64,000 bases of DNA from Asticcacaulis aquaticus (GCF_028550415.1 NZ_JAQQKX010000004.1:1-64000); one strand, 5' to 3'. Positions 1 through 9,883 are shown, counted from the stretch's first letter. Numbers and translations: made by a program. The notes: generated by a model from the letters alone, not told the origin.

Positions 1-1
1 A

Positions 2-79
2 CCCATTGGCAACATCCCACCAGCCGAGGCCGAACAACTCTACTACGCTGCCCTCGACACTTTAGAATTGGCCGCGTAA
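2..79 (+). pseudogene. C-terminal end of an IS3-family transposase (cut by window edge)
   Basis: The frame starting at base 2 encodes PIGNIPPAEAEQLYYAALD and six more residues before a TAA stop. This is the typical tail of IS3-family OrfB (DDE integrase), where 'GNIPPAEAE..YY' is followed by a short end. Only 25 codons lie in the window, so whether the element to the left is intact cannot be judged. Its position just before a recognisable IS terminus supports the call. Confidence 0.8.
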
Positions 80-118
80 CTTAAACCAATGAGCCTCCGG
101 CAAAGCCGGGGCGGTTCA
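80..118. mobile_element. Right terminal inverted repeat of the IS3-family element
   Basis: Directly after the transposase stop lies a GC-rich end that, read inward on the opposite strand, begins TGAACCGCCCCGG and contains the small hairpin CCGGC-AAA-GCCGG. IS3-family elements begin with TG and end with CA, and this end closes with 'ggttca' at 113-118. The exact last base is inferred from that rule. The other terminus is outside the window, so the target duplication cannot be checked. Confidence 0.65.
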
Positions 119-219
119 AGCAGGTCATTCTGTCTGCTCCTTCAATGGGGCAGATTCTAGATTATCGTGAGGGCGCCAACCGGGGGGGCGGGTCATAGGC
201 AACGTCTAGAGCTTTTGAC

Positions 220-248
220 CTGTCTGTCGGCCTCATGCCGACAGACAG
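220..248. terminator. Perfect 12-bp stem-loop, possible terminator
   Basis: CTGTCTGTCGGC (220-231) and GCCGACAGACAG (237-248) form a perfect 12-bp stem with a 5-base loop. It lies about 60 bases beyond the stop of the minus-strand glycosyltransferase gene. On the plus strand the stem is followed by TTT only; on the minus strand no T run follows. Rho-independent termination is therefore possible but not typical. The rest of 119-309 shows no recognisable gene. Confidence 0.45.
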
Positions 249-309
249 TTTCACTCAGATCGAGGCCGATTTGGGAATGACCACAGATTCAGTTAATGCG
301 AAAAACGCT

Positions 310-1524
310 CTATGCACCCGTTTTAGTAGTATCTAAAATACGCTTCTGAATTTGCTCTACAGCTTCCATTACTTTCAACCCTCTCGCAAGATAGCTAAAG
401 TTAGTTTGCATGTGGATTTGTGCTCGACGACCTAACTCCCTGCCCCATTGGGGTGAATCCACAAGACGCGACATGGCAGCAGCGGCCATACTTATGTCGG
501 CCTGAGCCCATTTCTGCCCTTCCCAATGCGGGTAATCACCCCTGGATAATGATTTCAAAGTGTAGGGTATTAGTATCGCCGTCTCATGATCGCAGAAATC
601 CATATTTCCCGAGTATTCAGTAGCAATAACCGGCTTCCCTAAAGACATGGCCTCCGCTATACCAAACCCGTAACCTTCAGACCTATGAAGGGAAACAAAA
701 CAATCATTTAACCAAATCAAACTCTTCATATCCGGCCCATCCAATGTGCCATCTATGAGTGTAACCCGTTGGCGGATAGGTTCGATTGCAGCGTCAAATT
801 GGGCTTTCATTTCCGGTTTGCGGTCTGCGTTATTGGTTTTAATAACCAATGAAACATCAGCATACGGATGCTTACGCAGCATTTCCGAAAAAGCGGATAT
901 AACGGCCAAAGGGTTTTTGCGTTCAATATATGAGAGAAAATCAAATGCAAAAAAGAAAGTGTATGCGCTTTCACGAATTCCGAAATGCTTACGTGACAGT
1001 AGTGATTTTTGTCGAACCTCACTTGCCAACGACATATGTCGAGTAGGCTTTGTCACTGCTCGAGCAAGAGCATCCGTCGTGAATTTAGACAGACCCCATA
1101 CTTCATCGAAACGACTAAGTTCCTTAGCCCACTCTGATGGGTAACGTTCAAGCTCCCATGCCGGATAAATAATATTATAGCTTCCTGGCGAGTTCAGATT
1201 TCTATTCTTTAGATGTTTGAATATGGGATCTACTTCATCACCATTCATAACAAATATGTTTATTCCATCGCCAAGGTCTGAGACGCCATCATCGCCTATA
1301 AGGGCCGTAATCTCAGGATCGACCGGGCCAAAGGGGCCATAAACATCGACTAATGAAGCGTCTAAACCGACTTCCTTAACTGAGCGCCAAAGAGAACGGC
1401 AGAACTCCCCCATACCGATTGCGGCGTGAGGATGGCCAACGATTCGCAAGCGTTGATCCTGAACACGGTTGGATATCGATTTAGACAAAGTTGTATCCTC
1501 CAGCTTCGACATTGCTGATCGCAT
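310..1524 (-). CDS. Glycosyltransferase, GT4-like
   Basis: A 404-residue soluble GT-B glycosyltransferase, probably acting on the cytoplasmic face in surface polysaccharide assembly. The C-terminal half has the nucleotide-sugar-binding pattern EGYGFGIAEAMSLGKPVIA at about 283-301, with the two glutamates spaced as in family GT4, followed by 'YSGNMDF'. The start is uncertain: M1 (1524) and M5 (1512) are both possible and neither has a clear Shine-Dalgarno. The gene overlaps the end of the upstream gene by 44 bases in another frame, suggesting translational coupling. It resembles the GT encoded at 31141-32310 (shared 'SGNM(D/E)F' region). The sugar specificity cannot be read. Its base composition is AT-richer than the core genes of the window. 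Confidence 0.85.
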   Translation of the reverse strand: MRSAMSKLEDTTLSKSISNRVQDQRLRIVGHPHAAIGMGEFCRSLWRSVKEVGLDASLVDVYGPFGPVDPEITALIGDDGVSDLGDGINIFVMNGDEVDPIFKHLKNRNLNSPGSYNIIYPAWELERYPSEWAKELSRFDEVWGLSKFTTDALARAVTKPTRHMSLASEVRQKSLLSRKHFGIRESAYTFFFAFDFLSYIERKNPLAVISAFSEMLRKHPYADVSLVIKTNNADRKPEMKAQFDAAIEPIRQRVTLIDGTLDGPDMKSLIWLNDCFVSLHRSEGYGFGIAEAMSLGKPVIATEYSGNMDFCDHETAILIPYTLKSLSRGDYPHWEGQKWAQADISMAAAAMSRLVDSPQWGRELGRRAQIHMQTNFSYLARGLKVMEAVEQIQKRILDTTKTGA

Positions 1525-4500
1525 TTTTTAACGCTTGTAAATGACCGTGACCATTATATTGGTCCGGCTCTAAGTAACTGCCTTCGCACCACTCATTCCA
1601 TGCATTAATAAATACGATACGTTCGTCGCCGTAATTTTGTTCCAAGGTTCGCTTTAGACTCCATTCAAGCCAAGCCTGAAATGCTCCGGGGGTGGCCTTC
1701 TCCAAGATCATGCTGCGTTCAGCATATCGAGGCGTATTATCCCAGCCCACCAGCACGGATCTAATGCGCTTGAAGCTTGGCTCAACACGAGTCATGTAGT
1801 TGGCGACCAGTTCGCGATAATCGTGCACCGTGCCTGTCCAGTCCGGATTAATTCGAGTCACATCCAACGGGGGGCTTTGAACCATATCGTGTGGTGGAAA
1901 TTCGACCGAAATATCACAGCCGTAAATCTTAGGATCTTCAGGTGTAGATGAGAGCTCGAAGGACTCGACACTTGCTATAATGACCTCGCCAATGCCCTCG
2001 CTTCGAGCGACACTGCGCCAGGTCGCTATTGTTTTAATGGGGTTAGGAAGTTCTTTCACTCGATAAATGAGAATGAGGGGCTTTCCATCGATCGTTATAT
2101 AATTCTTAGAACGACAGTAGCGCATCAAGTCTTTTGCTATGATTACAGTGCTTTCTTCGGAGTAGGACTGCTTCAAAAGAACGTCTTTTCCGTGCCCGTC
2201 CCACCGTTTTGTCCAATTTTCGTTCGCCCAGCAAAGACAGAACGGAAAGTCCGGGCGGCCGGTTTGCAACATATTCTCAATCGGCGTCTCGAGCATCCTC
2301 TTGCCGTCGAATGAATAATAGTAGTAACAAAATCCAGACAGGCCATAACGCTTCGCGAGATTTGCCTGTTGTTCCATGACCTCAGCCACGCGCAGGTCGT
2401 AATAACCCAGGTCGGCTGGACTCCTTGGCTGTAGATGCCCTTCAAAATTTGGGCGCGCCCTCGTGGAGTTCGTCCACTCAGTGAATCCATTTCCCCACCA
2501 AAGATTATTCTCCGGTGTCGTGTGATACTGAGGAAGATAAAACGCAATTGTACGAAGATCGTTTTTTGCGAGGGATTTTGACCAGCGGGAAACAAATGTT
2601 TGCCGATTTTTCGAAATACGCTGACGCTTACTCCTGGCTTTATCGCCCAACGCGTCAGATGTCTTACTCAAATGGTGAGCTACGACGGCATTAGGTTCGT
2701 AGACTATATCGTATCCTGCTGCCCGTACTTTGAGGCTTAGGTCCGCATCTTCGCAATACGCAGGCGCATAAATTGGATCAAAGCCTTGAAGTTCAAGGAA
2801 TAAGCTACGCTCAAGAAGAATTGCCGCACCGGAGACGTGTTCAACCTTTCGGGTGTAATTGAAGCGCGGAACGCTGGGATTGTAACCATATCCTATTAAG
2901 CTCCCGGTACCATCCATGTTTAGAAAGCACCCAGCCTCTTGCAGCGTGCCGTCAAAGGATAGTATTTTAGGCCCAACAATACCCGCCAGGGTTGCTTCCT
3001 TGGCGCGAACTAAACTTTCCAGACATCCTGGGGAAATCTGAGCATCGTTATTCAAAAAGAAGACGTAGTGACCACGAGCCGCCTCTGCGCCAGCATTGCA
3101 GGCATTGCCAAATCCTACATTTTCATCAAAGCGTATATACTGCAAATGCGGATGCGATTTTATCTTTTCATACAATGCGTCTGTGGATGCATTATCGACG
3201 ACAATAATTTCAATAACCAATTGCTCTGTCGACGCCTTGCCAATTGAAGCGAGGCACTCAACTAAAGCTAAGGATTCATTAATAGTTGGAATTATTATTG
3301 AAATGTCCACACGACTTGTAGTTCGTGTTGCGCATTTGGAGAGGTCTAAAGTCTCCAATGCTTCTACCGGATTAATGCCAGAGAAATTTACGGTAAATTC
3401 TATGGACTCTGGATCAGGTTTTCTATCTTCAAGAGTATATCCGGCTTTTTCTTTTGTATATCCGTAATCCATCCATTCCGATTTACCATTCGTACCTTTT
3501 GATTTTATATAATCAAGAATTTCCTGAGGTTTTTCGCGCCGTTTAGTGGGTATGGTGCTTTTAGGCTTGCGGCCTTCACTCTTTCCGTTTGCAGTATAAT
3601 GTAAAAACGGATTGACGCCTGTCGCGGCAATATCAGGATACATGTACAGATAGTCATCTGTACAGAATTCCTGGTTTGGGTCTAATCCGTCAGCCCAGCC
3701 AATGGCTAAGTAATGACGTGCCGCCATTTCATTAGAAAGGTTAGCGTCATTCAATTGAGCGCCATAAAACTCGGCATCTATATGATCAAGGATTAACTCA
3801 ACTTCCCATGAAGGGATGGCGGCTGCGGCATCCGTCGTCGTAACATCTGATTGGCTGTCGGGCATTTTATTGAATGCCATTGTCTTAGAACTGCCAGTTG
3901 CCCGGCCTTCGCTAATACCATAGTCGATGTAATGAACTAAAGGGTTCATCCCGCTCTCACGAACGTCGGGATGAAGGTCCAGATAAATTGATGTTGAAAA
4001 ATTTTCGGAAGGATCAAGCAAATCCCTCCATCCACGGTTTAAATAGTGTTCAATAGCTTCGTCTATATCGAGTGTTTTTCCTAACTGCCTATTGTAGAAT
4101 TCGACATCAAACTTTCCGGCTAAGCGGAAAAGGTCTGTCGATAACTCCGGTTCGGTTCCGAAGCTTACGGCAGAGGGCAACATCTGACGCCCCTCTGAAC
4201 GCCCATACATATAAAAATGCAATACTGGATTCATCCCCGCCTCTAGGACGTCAGCGTACAATCCTAAATACCCCGAGGTAGAGAAAGTAGGTGAAGGATC
4301 TAAACCTTCTTTCCAGCCCTGACTTAGATAATGCGCAGCCGCATCATCTTGGGTCAAATGCGCTCCTGATAATTGCTTGTTATAGAAATTTACATCCAGA
4401 TAAATCTTCACAATATAAAGATCAGTAATGACTGTAACATCAGGGTTAAAAGTTTTAGTTGATGTAAAAGCCACGCGCCCTTCGCTCTTTCCGTAGCTAA

Positions 4501-5116
4501 TATAGTGCAAAAGTGGGTTCATTTTTTCTTTAGCAACATCGCTGTTTACATCAAGATACAGTTCCGTCGAAAATTCACGTGACGGATCTAAATTTGAATC
4601 AGCGCCAAATTTTAGATAGTGACTGGCGGCTTCGTTAACGCTCGAGAATTTCTGGTCGAGCTGACTGTTGTAAAAATCAAGGTCGATAAATGAAATTATT
4701 ATATCAACAGATTCCATATCTAGATCCGTTTCGTCAATTAATTGATTGGGGGAAGGGGCGGCGTCAGAAGTTTCATTCATCTGCCTTGGCTCGATGGGAG
4801 CTAAAGGCAGTCGTCCTTCCGACTTGCCATAAGCTATATAATGTAGAAGAGGATTTACATTCGTAGCCGCTACATCCTCATACATTCGCAAATAGTCAGC
4901 TGTGCAGAACGCTTCACTTGGATCTAATAATAAACGCCATCCAGTTTCTGAATAGTGCTCATAGGCCTGCCGCACAGTGGGAAAAGGAGTTTCAAGTTGA
5001 GAGTTGTAAAAGGCCAAATCAAAATAATTTGTGATAGCACCTTGATTCATGAACAGCGCACTCGCTTTTATCTTTCTGATTTTACTCAGAAAAATATGAG
5101 AAAAATCATTTCGCAT
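1481..5116 (-). CDS. Modular glycosyltransferase: five FYN/EGR repeats, GT2 domain, WbsX (GH99-like) domain
   Basis: A 1211-residue protein. Residues 30-105, 143-217, 238-312, 335-408 and 444-518 are five copies of a ~75-residue module with the pattern FYN.QL, HY...GW..LDPS, F.T..YL, then NPLLHYI.YG.SEGR. A GT2 (GT-A fold) domain follows at about 603-800 with SIIIPTINESLALV, the DXD-like 'FLNNDA' near 688 and 'CEDADLS' near 788. Residues ~852-1195 match the WbsX/GH99-like domain often attached to O-antigen transferases, with 'WANENWTKRWDG' (963-974) and 'WNEWCEGSYLEPD' (1173-1185). No signal peptide is seen. M1 is used; M23 (base 5050) is an alternative. Likely role: adding sugars to a surface glycan; donor and acceptor unknown. 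Confidence 0.9.
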   Translation of the reverse strand: MRNDFSHIFLSKIRKIKASALFMNQGAITNYFDLAFYNSQLETPFPTVRQAYEHYSETGWRLLLDPSEAFCTADYLRMYEDVAATNVNPLLHYIAYGKSEGRLPLAPIEPRQMNETSDAAPSPNQLIDETDLDMESVDIIISFIDLDFYNSQLDQKFSSVNEAASHYLKFGADSNLDPSREFSTELYLDVNSDVAKEKMNPLLHYISYGKSEGRVAFTSTKTFNPDVTVITDLYIVKIYLDVNFYNKQLSGAHLTQDDAAAHYLSQGWKEGLDPSPTFSTSGYLGLYADVLEAGMNPVLHFYMYGRSEGRQMLPSAVSFGTEPELSTDLFRLAGKFDVEFYNRQLGKTLDIDEAIEHYLNRGWRDLLDPSENFSTSIYLDLHPDVRESGMNPLVHYIDYGISEGRATGSSKTMAFNKMPDSQSDVTTTDAAAAIPSWEVELILDHIDAEFYGAQLNDANLSNEMAARHYLAIGWADGLDPNQEFCTDDYLYMYPDIAATGVNPFLHYTANGKSEGRKPKSTIPTKRREKPQEILDYIKSKGTNGKSEWMDYGYTKEKAGYTLEDRKPDPESIEFTVNFSGINPVEALETLDLSKCATRTTSRVDISIIIPTINESLALVECLASIGKASTEQLVIEIIVVDNASTDALYEKIKSHPHLQYIRFDENVGFGNACNAGAEAARGHYVFFLNNDAQISPGCLESLVRAKEATLAGIVGPKILSFDGTLQEAGCFLNMDGTGSLIGYGYNPSVPRFNYTRKVEHVSGAAILLERSLFLELQGFDPIYAPAYCEDADLSLKVRAAGYDIVYEPNAVVAHHLSKTSDALGDKARSKRQRISKNRQTFVSRWSKSLAKNDLRTIAFYLPQYHTTPENNLWWGNGFTEWTNSTRARPNFEGHLQPRSPADLGYYDLRVAEVMEQQANLAKRYGLSGFCYYYYSFDGKRMLETPIENMLQTGRPDFPFCLCWANENWTKRWDGHGKDVLLKQSYSEESTVIIAKDLMRYCRSKNYITIDGKPLILIYRVKELPNPIKTIATWRSVARSEGIGEVIIASVESFELSSTPEDPKIYGCDISVEFPPHDMVQSPPLDVTRINPDWTGTVHDYRELVANYMTRVEPSFKRIRSVLVGWDNTPRYAERSMILEKATPGAFQAWLEWSLKRTLEQNYGDERIVFINAWNEWCEGSYLEPDQYNGHGHLQALKNAISNVEAGGYNFV

Positions 5117-5394
5117 ATTTCAATTTATTCCCAAATAATTTAGTCTTTTTGCAAAATTTGTATATCAATTTGCATATAATGCGACCCTTTTCCACAATGA
5201 GCAAGGGGGCGTAATAACTTTTCATAATCTATATCGGCAGCGCTTCAGCCAATGAAATAAGGCTGCACTGCGCTTACAAGTTGCCAATCAAGAGAAAATG
5301 GCAGTTTTGTTTTTAATTAGTAATCATGTATATATTCAGAATATTGTGTACATATTTCGCTATTCGATTGCTTCATTATATAATAGTATGAAAA
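5117..5394. other. AT-rich intergenic gap, no gene recognised
   Basis: A 278-base stretch between two minus-strand genes that is strongly AT-rich. It should contain the promoter of the 1211-residue glycosyltransferase gene or a continuation of the leader. I see no convincing ORF, terminator or repeat in it. The composition break fits a variable, horizontally exchanged edge of the polysaccharide island. Confidence 0.4.
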
Positions 5395-5814
5395 TTAAAC
5401 GTTAATACTCCGCTTGATTTTATCACTCATTCCTTTGGGCGGCAGTATCGGTTCGGCGCTAATTAAAAGTGTACCTCTCTCACGTGGGTCAAGCAGGTCA
5501 GATTCAAGATAACCCGACACCTCTATTGTAAGATTGTTGACGCCGTTTGTTAGCAATTTACCCTTTAATATAACCTGGTTACAGGTGGCAGGTGACATCA
5601 CCAGGCTAGCCACGGCAGAGTCGTTCAATATTACATTGAGTCGATTGTCTATAAATTTTGTAGACATATCCGGATTGTAAACGACGATTTTGATGCTCGA
5701 TGCAGCGACTTTTGTTTCGAAAATGAGCTTTATCTTGCGTGACATCCACCCATCAGGATGGAGGTCACCTTCTACCACAACCACGTTTTCCAGGCCTTCG
5801 AACTTCGTCGTCAT
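5395..5814 (-). CDS. Small beta-rich protein of unknown function, coupled to a glycosyltransferase gene
   Basis: 139 residues, not recognised. The sequence is dominated by alternating hydrophobic stretches (for example KIKLIFETKVAASSIKIVVY and NNLTIEVSGYLE), which suggests a beta-sandwich like those in carbohydrate-binding or accessory domains; this is inference. No signal peptide or membrane segment is seen. Its ATG overlaps the TGA of the upstream 986-residue glycosyltransferase gene by four bases, so the two are very likely translated together and may act together. Confidence 0.7.
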   Translation of the reverse strand: MTTKFEGLENVVVVEGDLHPDGWMSRKIKLIFETKVAASSIKIVVYNPDMSTKFIDNRLNVILNDSAVASLVMSPATCNQVILKGKLLTNGVNNLTIEVSGYLESDLLDPRERGTLLISAEPILPPKGMSDKIKRSINV

Positions 5815-8771
5815 TGGTCGTTCTCCTCATCGCGGGCGGTACTTGTCAGTGGCGGGCTCAAAATGTCGGCAATCGTCGCGCGATAGCGGCTCCAGTTGCA
5901 ATTTTCAACGATATAGTCAATGGCGGCGGCACGGCACTTGACCCATAGCGACTCGGAGCTGTGCATTTCTACGCAATTATCGGCCATCTTCTGCGGATGG
6001 CTGACATCACTGTAAAGCAAGGGACTGCCAGGCTTATTCAAACCCAACTGCCGTGCCAAAAGCTCGCTGCACACAGTCGGCAGACCATAGGCCAAGGCGT
6101 TTTGCACCTTATGCGGAATGCCGCCGGCGAATCGAGTGGGAGCTACGAAAACACGGGCGTCGTCAAAATACGGCACCAGGTCGGCGACGTTTTGCAGTAG
6201 GGTGACCCCATTTTCACGCAGGAAATCAGGCACCTCGATCCCCGCATTCCAGTTGGCGATCACGGTCAGGGTCGCGTCCGGCAGGCGACTGCGCACCATG
6301 GGCCACACATTCTGGGCAAACCACATGAGGGAGTCATAGTTCGGCTCCGACGCGCGATTCACCGCGCCGACGAACAAGAAACCGTTACGTTCGGCAAAGC
6401 TTTTGGGCGTCGGCGTGCTGACAAAGGATTGCCCCAGAATCGCCACGTCACAAAGCTTACCATCAAGAACGTCCCGATCCAGCTCGTTAACCGCGACAAT
6501 AACGTCGGCAAAGGTCGCGCCACCGATTTCATCGGCGACCATCTTGTCCAGTTCCCCGGACTCTACATCCATCCCCGCGATGCGACGCAATTCCATGATG
6601 CGTGTCGAGGCAACGGCTTCCGTGTCGGCAATCACACGCCGACCGGCCTTCTTTTCTTTCCAGGCCTGAAGGGGTGCGGCCAGGGACAGGAAGTTGTGCG
6701 TCCGGCAGATCCAGATCGCATCAATGAACTGGTCATTATCTTTAAGCCAGCCATCCAATCCATTGGGTAAATGAGCTTCACGAATAACCTGCGTGAAGCC
6801 GCCGTCTGACCAATTGGGATCGGGGCTGACCTCCTCATAGCGGGCTAAGATGGTCACGGACCAACCGTTTTCACGAAGCCCGCGTACAATGTCGCCGCTG
6901 CGATTAAAGCCGGCTCCCTTGCGCGGATGCGGTTCCTGATCCTCAATGACCAGAATATGCTTTTGGCGCTGTGAACCACGAGCGAACGCTGTCGCCGTCA
7001 CTTTACCAAAAACGGGTACAGCCCTGCGCTTGATAAAATCTTGGTTTTTTTCCTTGAATATCTTCCGCTTGCTGGCGATGCGCGCTGTTGAGGCCGAAGG
7101 GGGCCGTCCCGCCGAATAGCTGGCATATTCATAATGATAAAGCAGGATACGTGGATCGAATACGACCCGAAGGCCCTTATCCCATATACGGGCGCATAGA
7201 TCGACTTCTTCGTAATAACCGGGTGCGTAGTCCTCTGAGAAACCACCCAGGTCCTCAAAAAGGGCTCGACGCATGGCCAAGAAACACCCCGACACGTAGT
7301 CGACGTCACGTGCTATAAGGAACTGACCGGAATCCGGATTTTCCCCTCGACCAAACCCTAAGGTGGAGCCGTCCTTCCATACGAGTCCGCCAGCTTCCTG
7401 AAGCGCGCCGCTCAGTTGAACGATACGCCCGCCCGTAGCGCCGACCGACTCATCACTCAAAACCTCTAATGCGCTCCATATGGCACCGGCACCTAGCTCG
7501 ATGTCGTTGTTAAGGAATAACACCACTTCGCCTGTTGCGATCTTGGCGCCTTCGTTGCAGGCAAGCGTATACCCCAGGGGCTTTGATAAGCGCAAATAAC
7601 GGATGCCGGGGGCCAGGGTTTCGAGCTCCGTCGTACGATCAGTCGAGCCGTTGTCCACGACAATGACTTCGGCCTCACCTTTTTCGGTCGAAGCGAGCGT
7701 TTCACTCAGGCGACCCAGCAACTGCATGGTGAAGTTGAAGTGATTATACACAGGTATGATCAGCGATATTTTTGGCGATGACGAGGGCTTAAACCTGACG
7801 CCCTTTGTCGCCACCAGTAGATTGGCATTGATCGCCGCATGTTTTTCAAAAATCGTCTTGGCATCTACATCGGCGACAGATCGGGACCGAAGCGGTGGAT
7901 GCGCCTTCAACCCTCGTTTTGAACCGACTTCGAGAAAGTGTTCAAACGCGCCCAGATAACGCCCAGTGGTCATAGCCTGGGCGGCCGTCGGGTTATTTTC
8001 AAGGTAATAGGTTGTGTCGAAAAAGGGGTTTGGCCGACGTCCCTCGGCGATACCATAGAGGAGGAAGTGCTGGAACGCTGTCATAACGCCCGTAATGCCT
8101 GCCTTGATCTCTGGGTAGGTCTCAAGATAAAAATCGGGGTCGAAATCCGGTATGGACTGCTGTCCGTGCCTTATGCCTTCCGAAATAAAATAGTGTTCAA
8201 GCGAGTTATAGGGGGCGGCGACCTTATCGATATCACCATACCCGGCACGGAAGAAGTCACGGTCAAAAAGCACAGAGGGCGCCAGACCTTCCTTTTGTCC
8301 GATAGTTAAGTAATGCACCAGTGCAGACTCGTCGCGTGGTACATTTGCAACCTCACGATAATATTCCGCATTAAAAAGCGCGTGAGGCCGTGTGGTTTTT
8401 AGTATAGCTTCATTTTTACAATAGAAATATAACCCTGAAATCAGGTTCTTTTTGTAAATAGCATCAAAAGCAGCGGGATTTCCATGCTGAAACGCCGCTT
8501 CATCGAAGATCCAATTTATAGAACCTTTAAACTCCCCGGCATTATAAAGGTAGTCAGAGAGAGGATCGGTTCGATGGATACGTTGATGCCAACCGGACGT
8601 CTGCTTATAAAGCCGTGTCGAAAAGGCGGGATTTGGATCAAGGTCAAGTTGATGCCCTTCCTTCTGGAAGTGCTCTTCCGCGCTCTTGTAAATTCCGGAA
8701 AGCATGGATTGAACGGCTTCCGGATATTTTTTTAAATACCAGGTCTCATCTACTTTCAATACGGACAGCAT
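5811..8771 (-). CDS. Bifunctional glycosyltransferase: repeat modules, GT2 domain, GT4-like domain
   Basis: 986 residues. The first ~295 residues hold divergent copies of the same module family as the 1211-residue protein (for example 'DFDPDFYLETYPEIKAG' near 209 and 'FQHFLLYGIAEGRRPNP' near 233). A GT2 domain spans about 334-545 with KISLIIPVYNHF, 'VVDNGSTD', the DXD-like 'FLNNDIELG' near 419 and 'GYYEEVDLC' near 518. A GT4-type GT-B domain follows at about 605-970, with 'GFLFVGAVNR' and 'GGIPHKVQNALAYGLPTV' near 884. It may form two successive linkages. A GAGGA Shine-Dalgarno sits about nine bases before the ATG at 8771. No transmembrane segment is seen. Confidence 0.9.
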   Translation of the reverse strand: MLSVLKVDETWYLKKYPEAVQSMLSGIYKSAEEHFQKEGHQLDLDPNPAFSTRLYKQTSGWHQRIHRTDPLSDYLYNAGEFKGSINWIFDEAAFQHGNPAAFDAIYKKNLISGLYFYCKNEAILKTTRPHALFNAEYYREVANVPRDESALVHYLTIGQKEGLAPSVLFDRDFFRAGYGDIDKVAAPYNSLEHYFISEGIRHGQQSIPDFDPDFYLETYPEIKAGITGVMTAFQHFLLYGIAEGRRPNPFFDTTYYLENNPTAAQAMTTGRYLGAFEHFLEVGSKRGLKAHPPLRSRSVADVDAKTIFEKHAAINANLLVATKGVRFKPSSSPKISLIIPVYNHFNFTMQLLGRLSETLASTEKGEAEVIVVDNGSTDRTTELETLAPGIRYLRLSKPLGYTLACNEGAKIATGEVVLFLNNDIELGAGAIWSALEVLSDESVGATGGRIVQLSGALQEAGGLVWKDGSTLGFGRGENPDSGQFLIARDVDYVSGCFLAMRRALFEDLGGFSEDYAPGYYEEVDLCARIWDKGLRVVFDPRILLYHYEYASYSAGRPPSASTARIASKRKIFKEKNQDFIKRRAVPVFGKVTATAFARGSQRQKHILVIEDQEPHPRKGAGFNRSGDIVRGLRENGWSVTILARYEEVSPDPNWSDGGFTQVIREAHLPNGLDGWLKDNDQFIDAIWICRTHNFLSLAAPLQAWKEKKAGRRVIADTEAVASTRIMELRRIAGMDVESGELDKMVADEIGGATFADVIVAVNELDRDVLDGKLCDVAILGQSFVSTPTPKSFAERNGFLFVGAVNRASEPNYDSLMWFAQNVWPMVRSRLPDATLTVIANWNAGIEVPDFLRENGVTLLQNVADLVPYFDDARVFVAPTRFAGGIPHKVQNALAYGLPTVCSELLARQLGLNKPGSPLLYSDVSHPQKMADNCVEMHSSESLWVKCRAAAIDYIVENCNWSRYRATIADILSPPLTSTARDEENDQ

Positions 8772-8860
8772 AATTTTATCCTCGGAAATACAATCGCAAG
8801 TTCATGATTTTTTTCATAATGAACTAGTACCTAAATTAATTCTATTAAGCTCATTTGGTG

Positions 8861-9883
8861 TCACTTCAGCAAGCGAGAAATCAACCGGCGAAATTCTTCC
8901 CGTTCTCCATGTTGCAGCAGCAACAGAACTCCGGGATAGGTCGTCCTGAGTTGCGCCTGATCTCCTTGGGCGAAGGCGTCGTATTCGGCGCGGACAAAGT
9001 CCGAAAGGGTAATGACACTGGAGGGGTGGTCGCCCACCGTTTCAGTGCGGTAAATATAACTTCCCTTATAAGGCAAGCTGTGCTCCTGAGTCAGTTCGGG
9101 ATACACCGGGAATATCCATGAGGCCGCCAGAAAATTTAGTACTTCTTCGGGGCGAGGTTCGAAGCCCGTATATCTGATCAGTCCGCGTTCGTGTAGCGTG
9201 CGGGCGATCTTACCGACGTAGGGCGCCATCAAAAAACTGGTCGGATGGTTATGCGAAAAGAAACATACGCCCAGCCGCAAGCGCTCCTCGAGAAGACTAC
9301 CGATAGGGATATCGGTCGTTTCGTCCCGGCGCCGCATTTCCTCCAGGCTCTCCTGAAATGCGTTGAAATAGCCCAACTGATGGTAAACTTCTGCTCTGTA
9401 GAGCTTTTCAGTCTGGGCAGGTTCTAGGCCCATCAGATAGCCCAGAAGAGCGAGGCGGCTGTGGTAGTCGCCGAGTGGTCCTGGCGTTCTGGCGCTAAGG
9501 CCTCCAATATAGGTGATGTCGGGATGGAGGCCTGTGAAGACCAGATTGGATATCGTAATAACCGGTACAGGGTGAAAGGTGGCGGCGATCGCATCCCTGG
9601 AGAGTGCGCCGAAGTCGTCCGATAACGCTATGGACAGGACGAGATCGTAATGGTCGCGGCTGGCTATGACTTCTGAAAAAACCTTTTCGCGCTCATCTGG
9701 TGTGTAGACATGCACGGGGATGGTGTCAAAGTCCGCATTCTCGCACACCGCCGACAGGCAGTGTTTCAGAAGCTGTACCTGACAGTTACTTATGATCAGA
9801 ATGTTTTGCCGCGCCGGCGGCTCTTCTTCGCGCGCAACGGCGGCCGTCTGAAGGCCTAGGGACTGTTTTAACCGATCAAGCAT
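8861..9883 (-). CDS. WcbI-like polysaccharide biosynthesis protein
   Basis: 340 residues. After a short leader the sequence begins ILIISNCQVQLLKHCLS, the small-residue/NCQ motif typical of the WcbI family, whose studied member from a Burkholderia capsule cluster binds coenzyme A. The family probably modifies capsular sugars (acyl transfer is suspected), but the reaction is unproven, so only the family is assigned. 'DLVLSIALSDDFG' and 'GGLSARTPGP' further match the family layout. The ATG overlaps the end of the upstream GT61 gene by 16 bases, which fits one operon. Probably cytoplasmic; no signal peptide. Confidence 0.75.
   Translation of the reverse strand: MLDRLKQSLGLQTAAVAREEEPPARQNILIISNCQVQLLKHCLSAVCENADFDTIPVHVYTPDEREKVFSEVIASRDHYDLVLSIALSDDFGALSRDAIAATFHPVPVITISNLVFTGLHPDITYIGGLSARTPGPLGDYHSRLALLGYLMGLEPAQTEKLYRAEVYHQLGYFNAFQESLEEMRRRDETTDIPIGSLLEERLRLGVCFFSHNHPTSFLMAPYVGKIARTLHERGLIRYTGFEPRPEEVLNFLAASWIFPVYPELTQEHSLPYKGSYIYRTETVGDHPSSVITLSDFVRAEYDAFAQGDQAQLRTTYPGVLLLLQHGEREEFRRLISRLLK

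Noticed and set aside
1481..5116. DNA repeat array or CRISPR in the modular glycosyltransferase gene
   Set aside because: The repeats are protein modules about 75 codons long and diverged at the DNA level; no short direct repeats with spacers exist.
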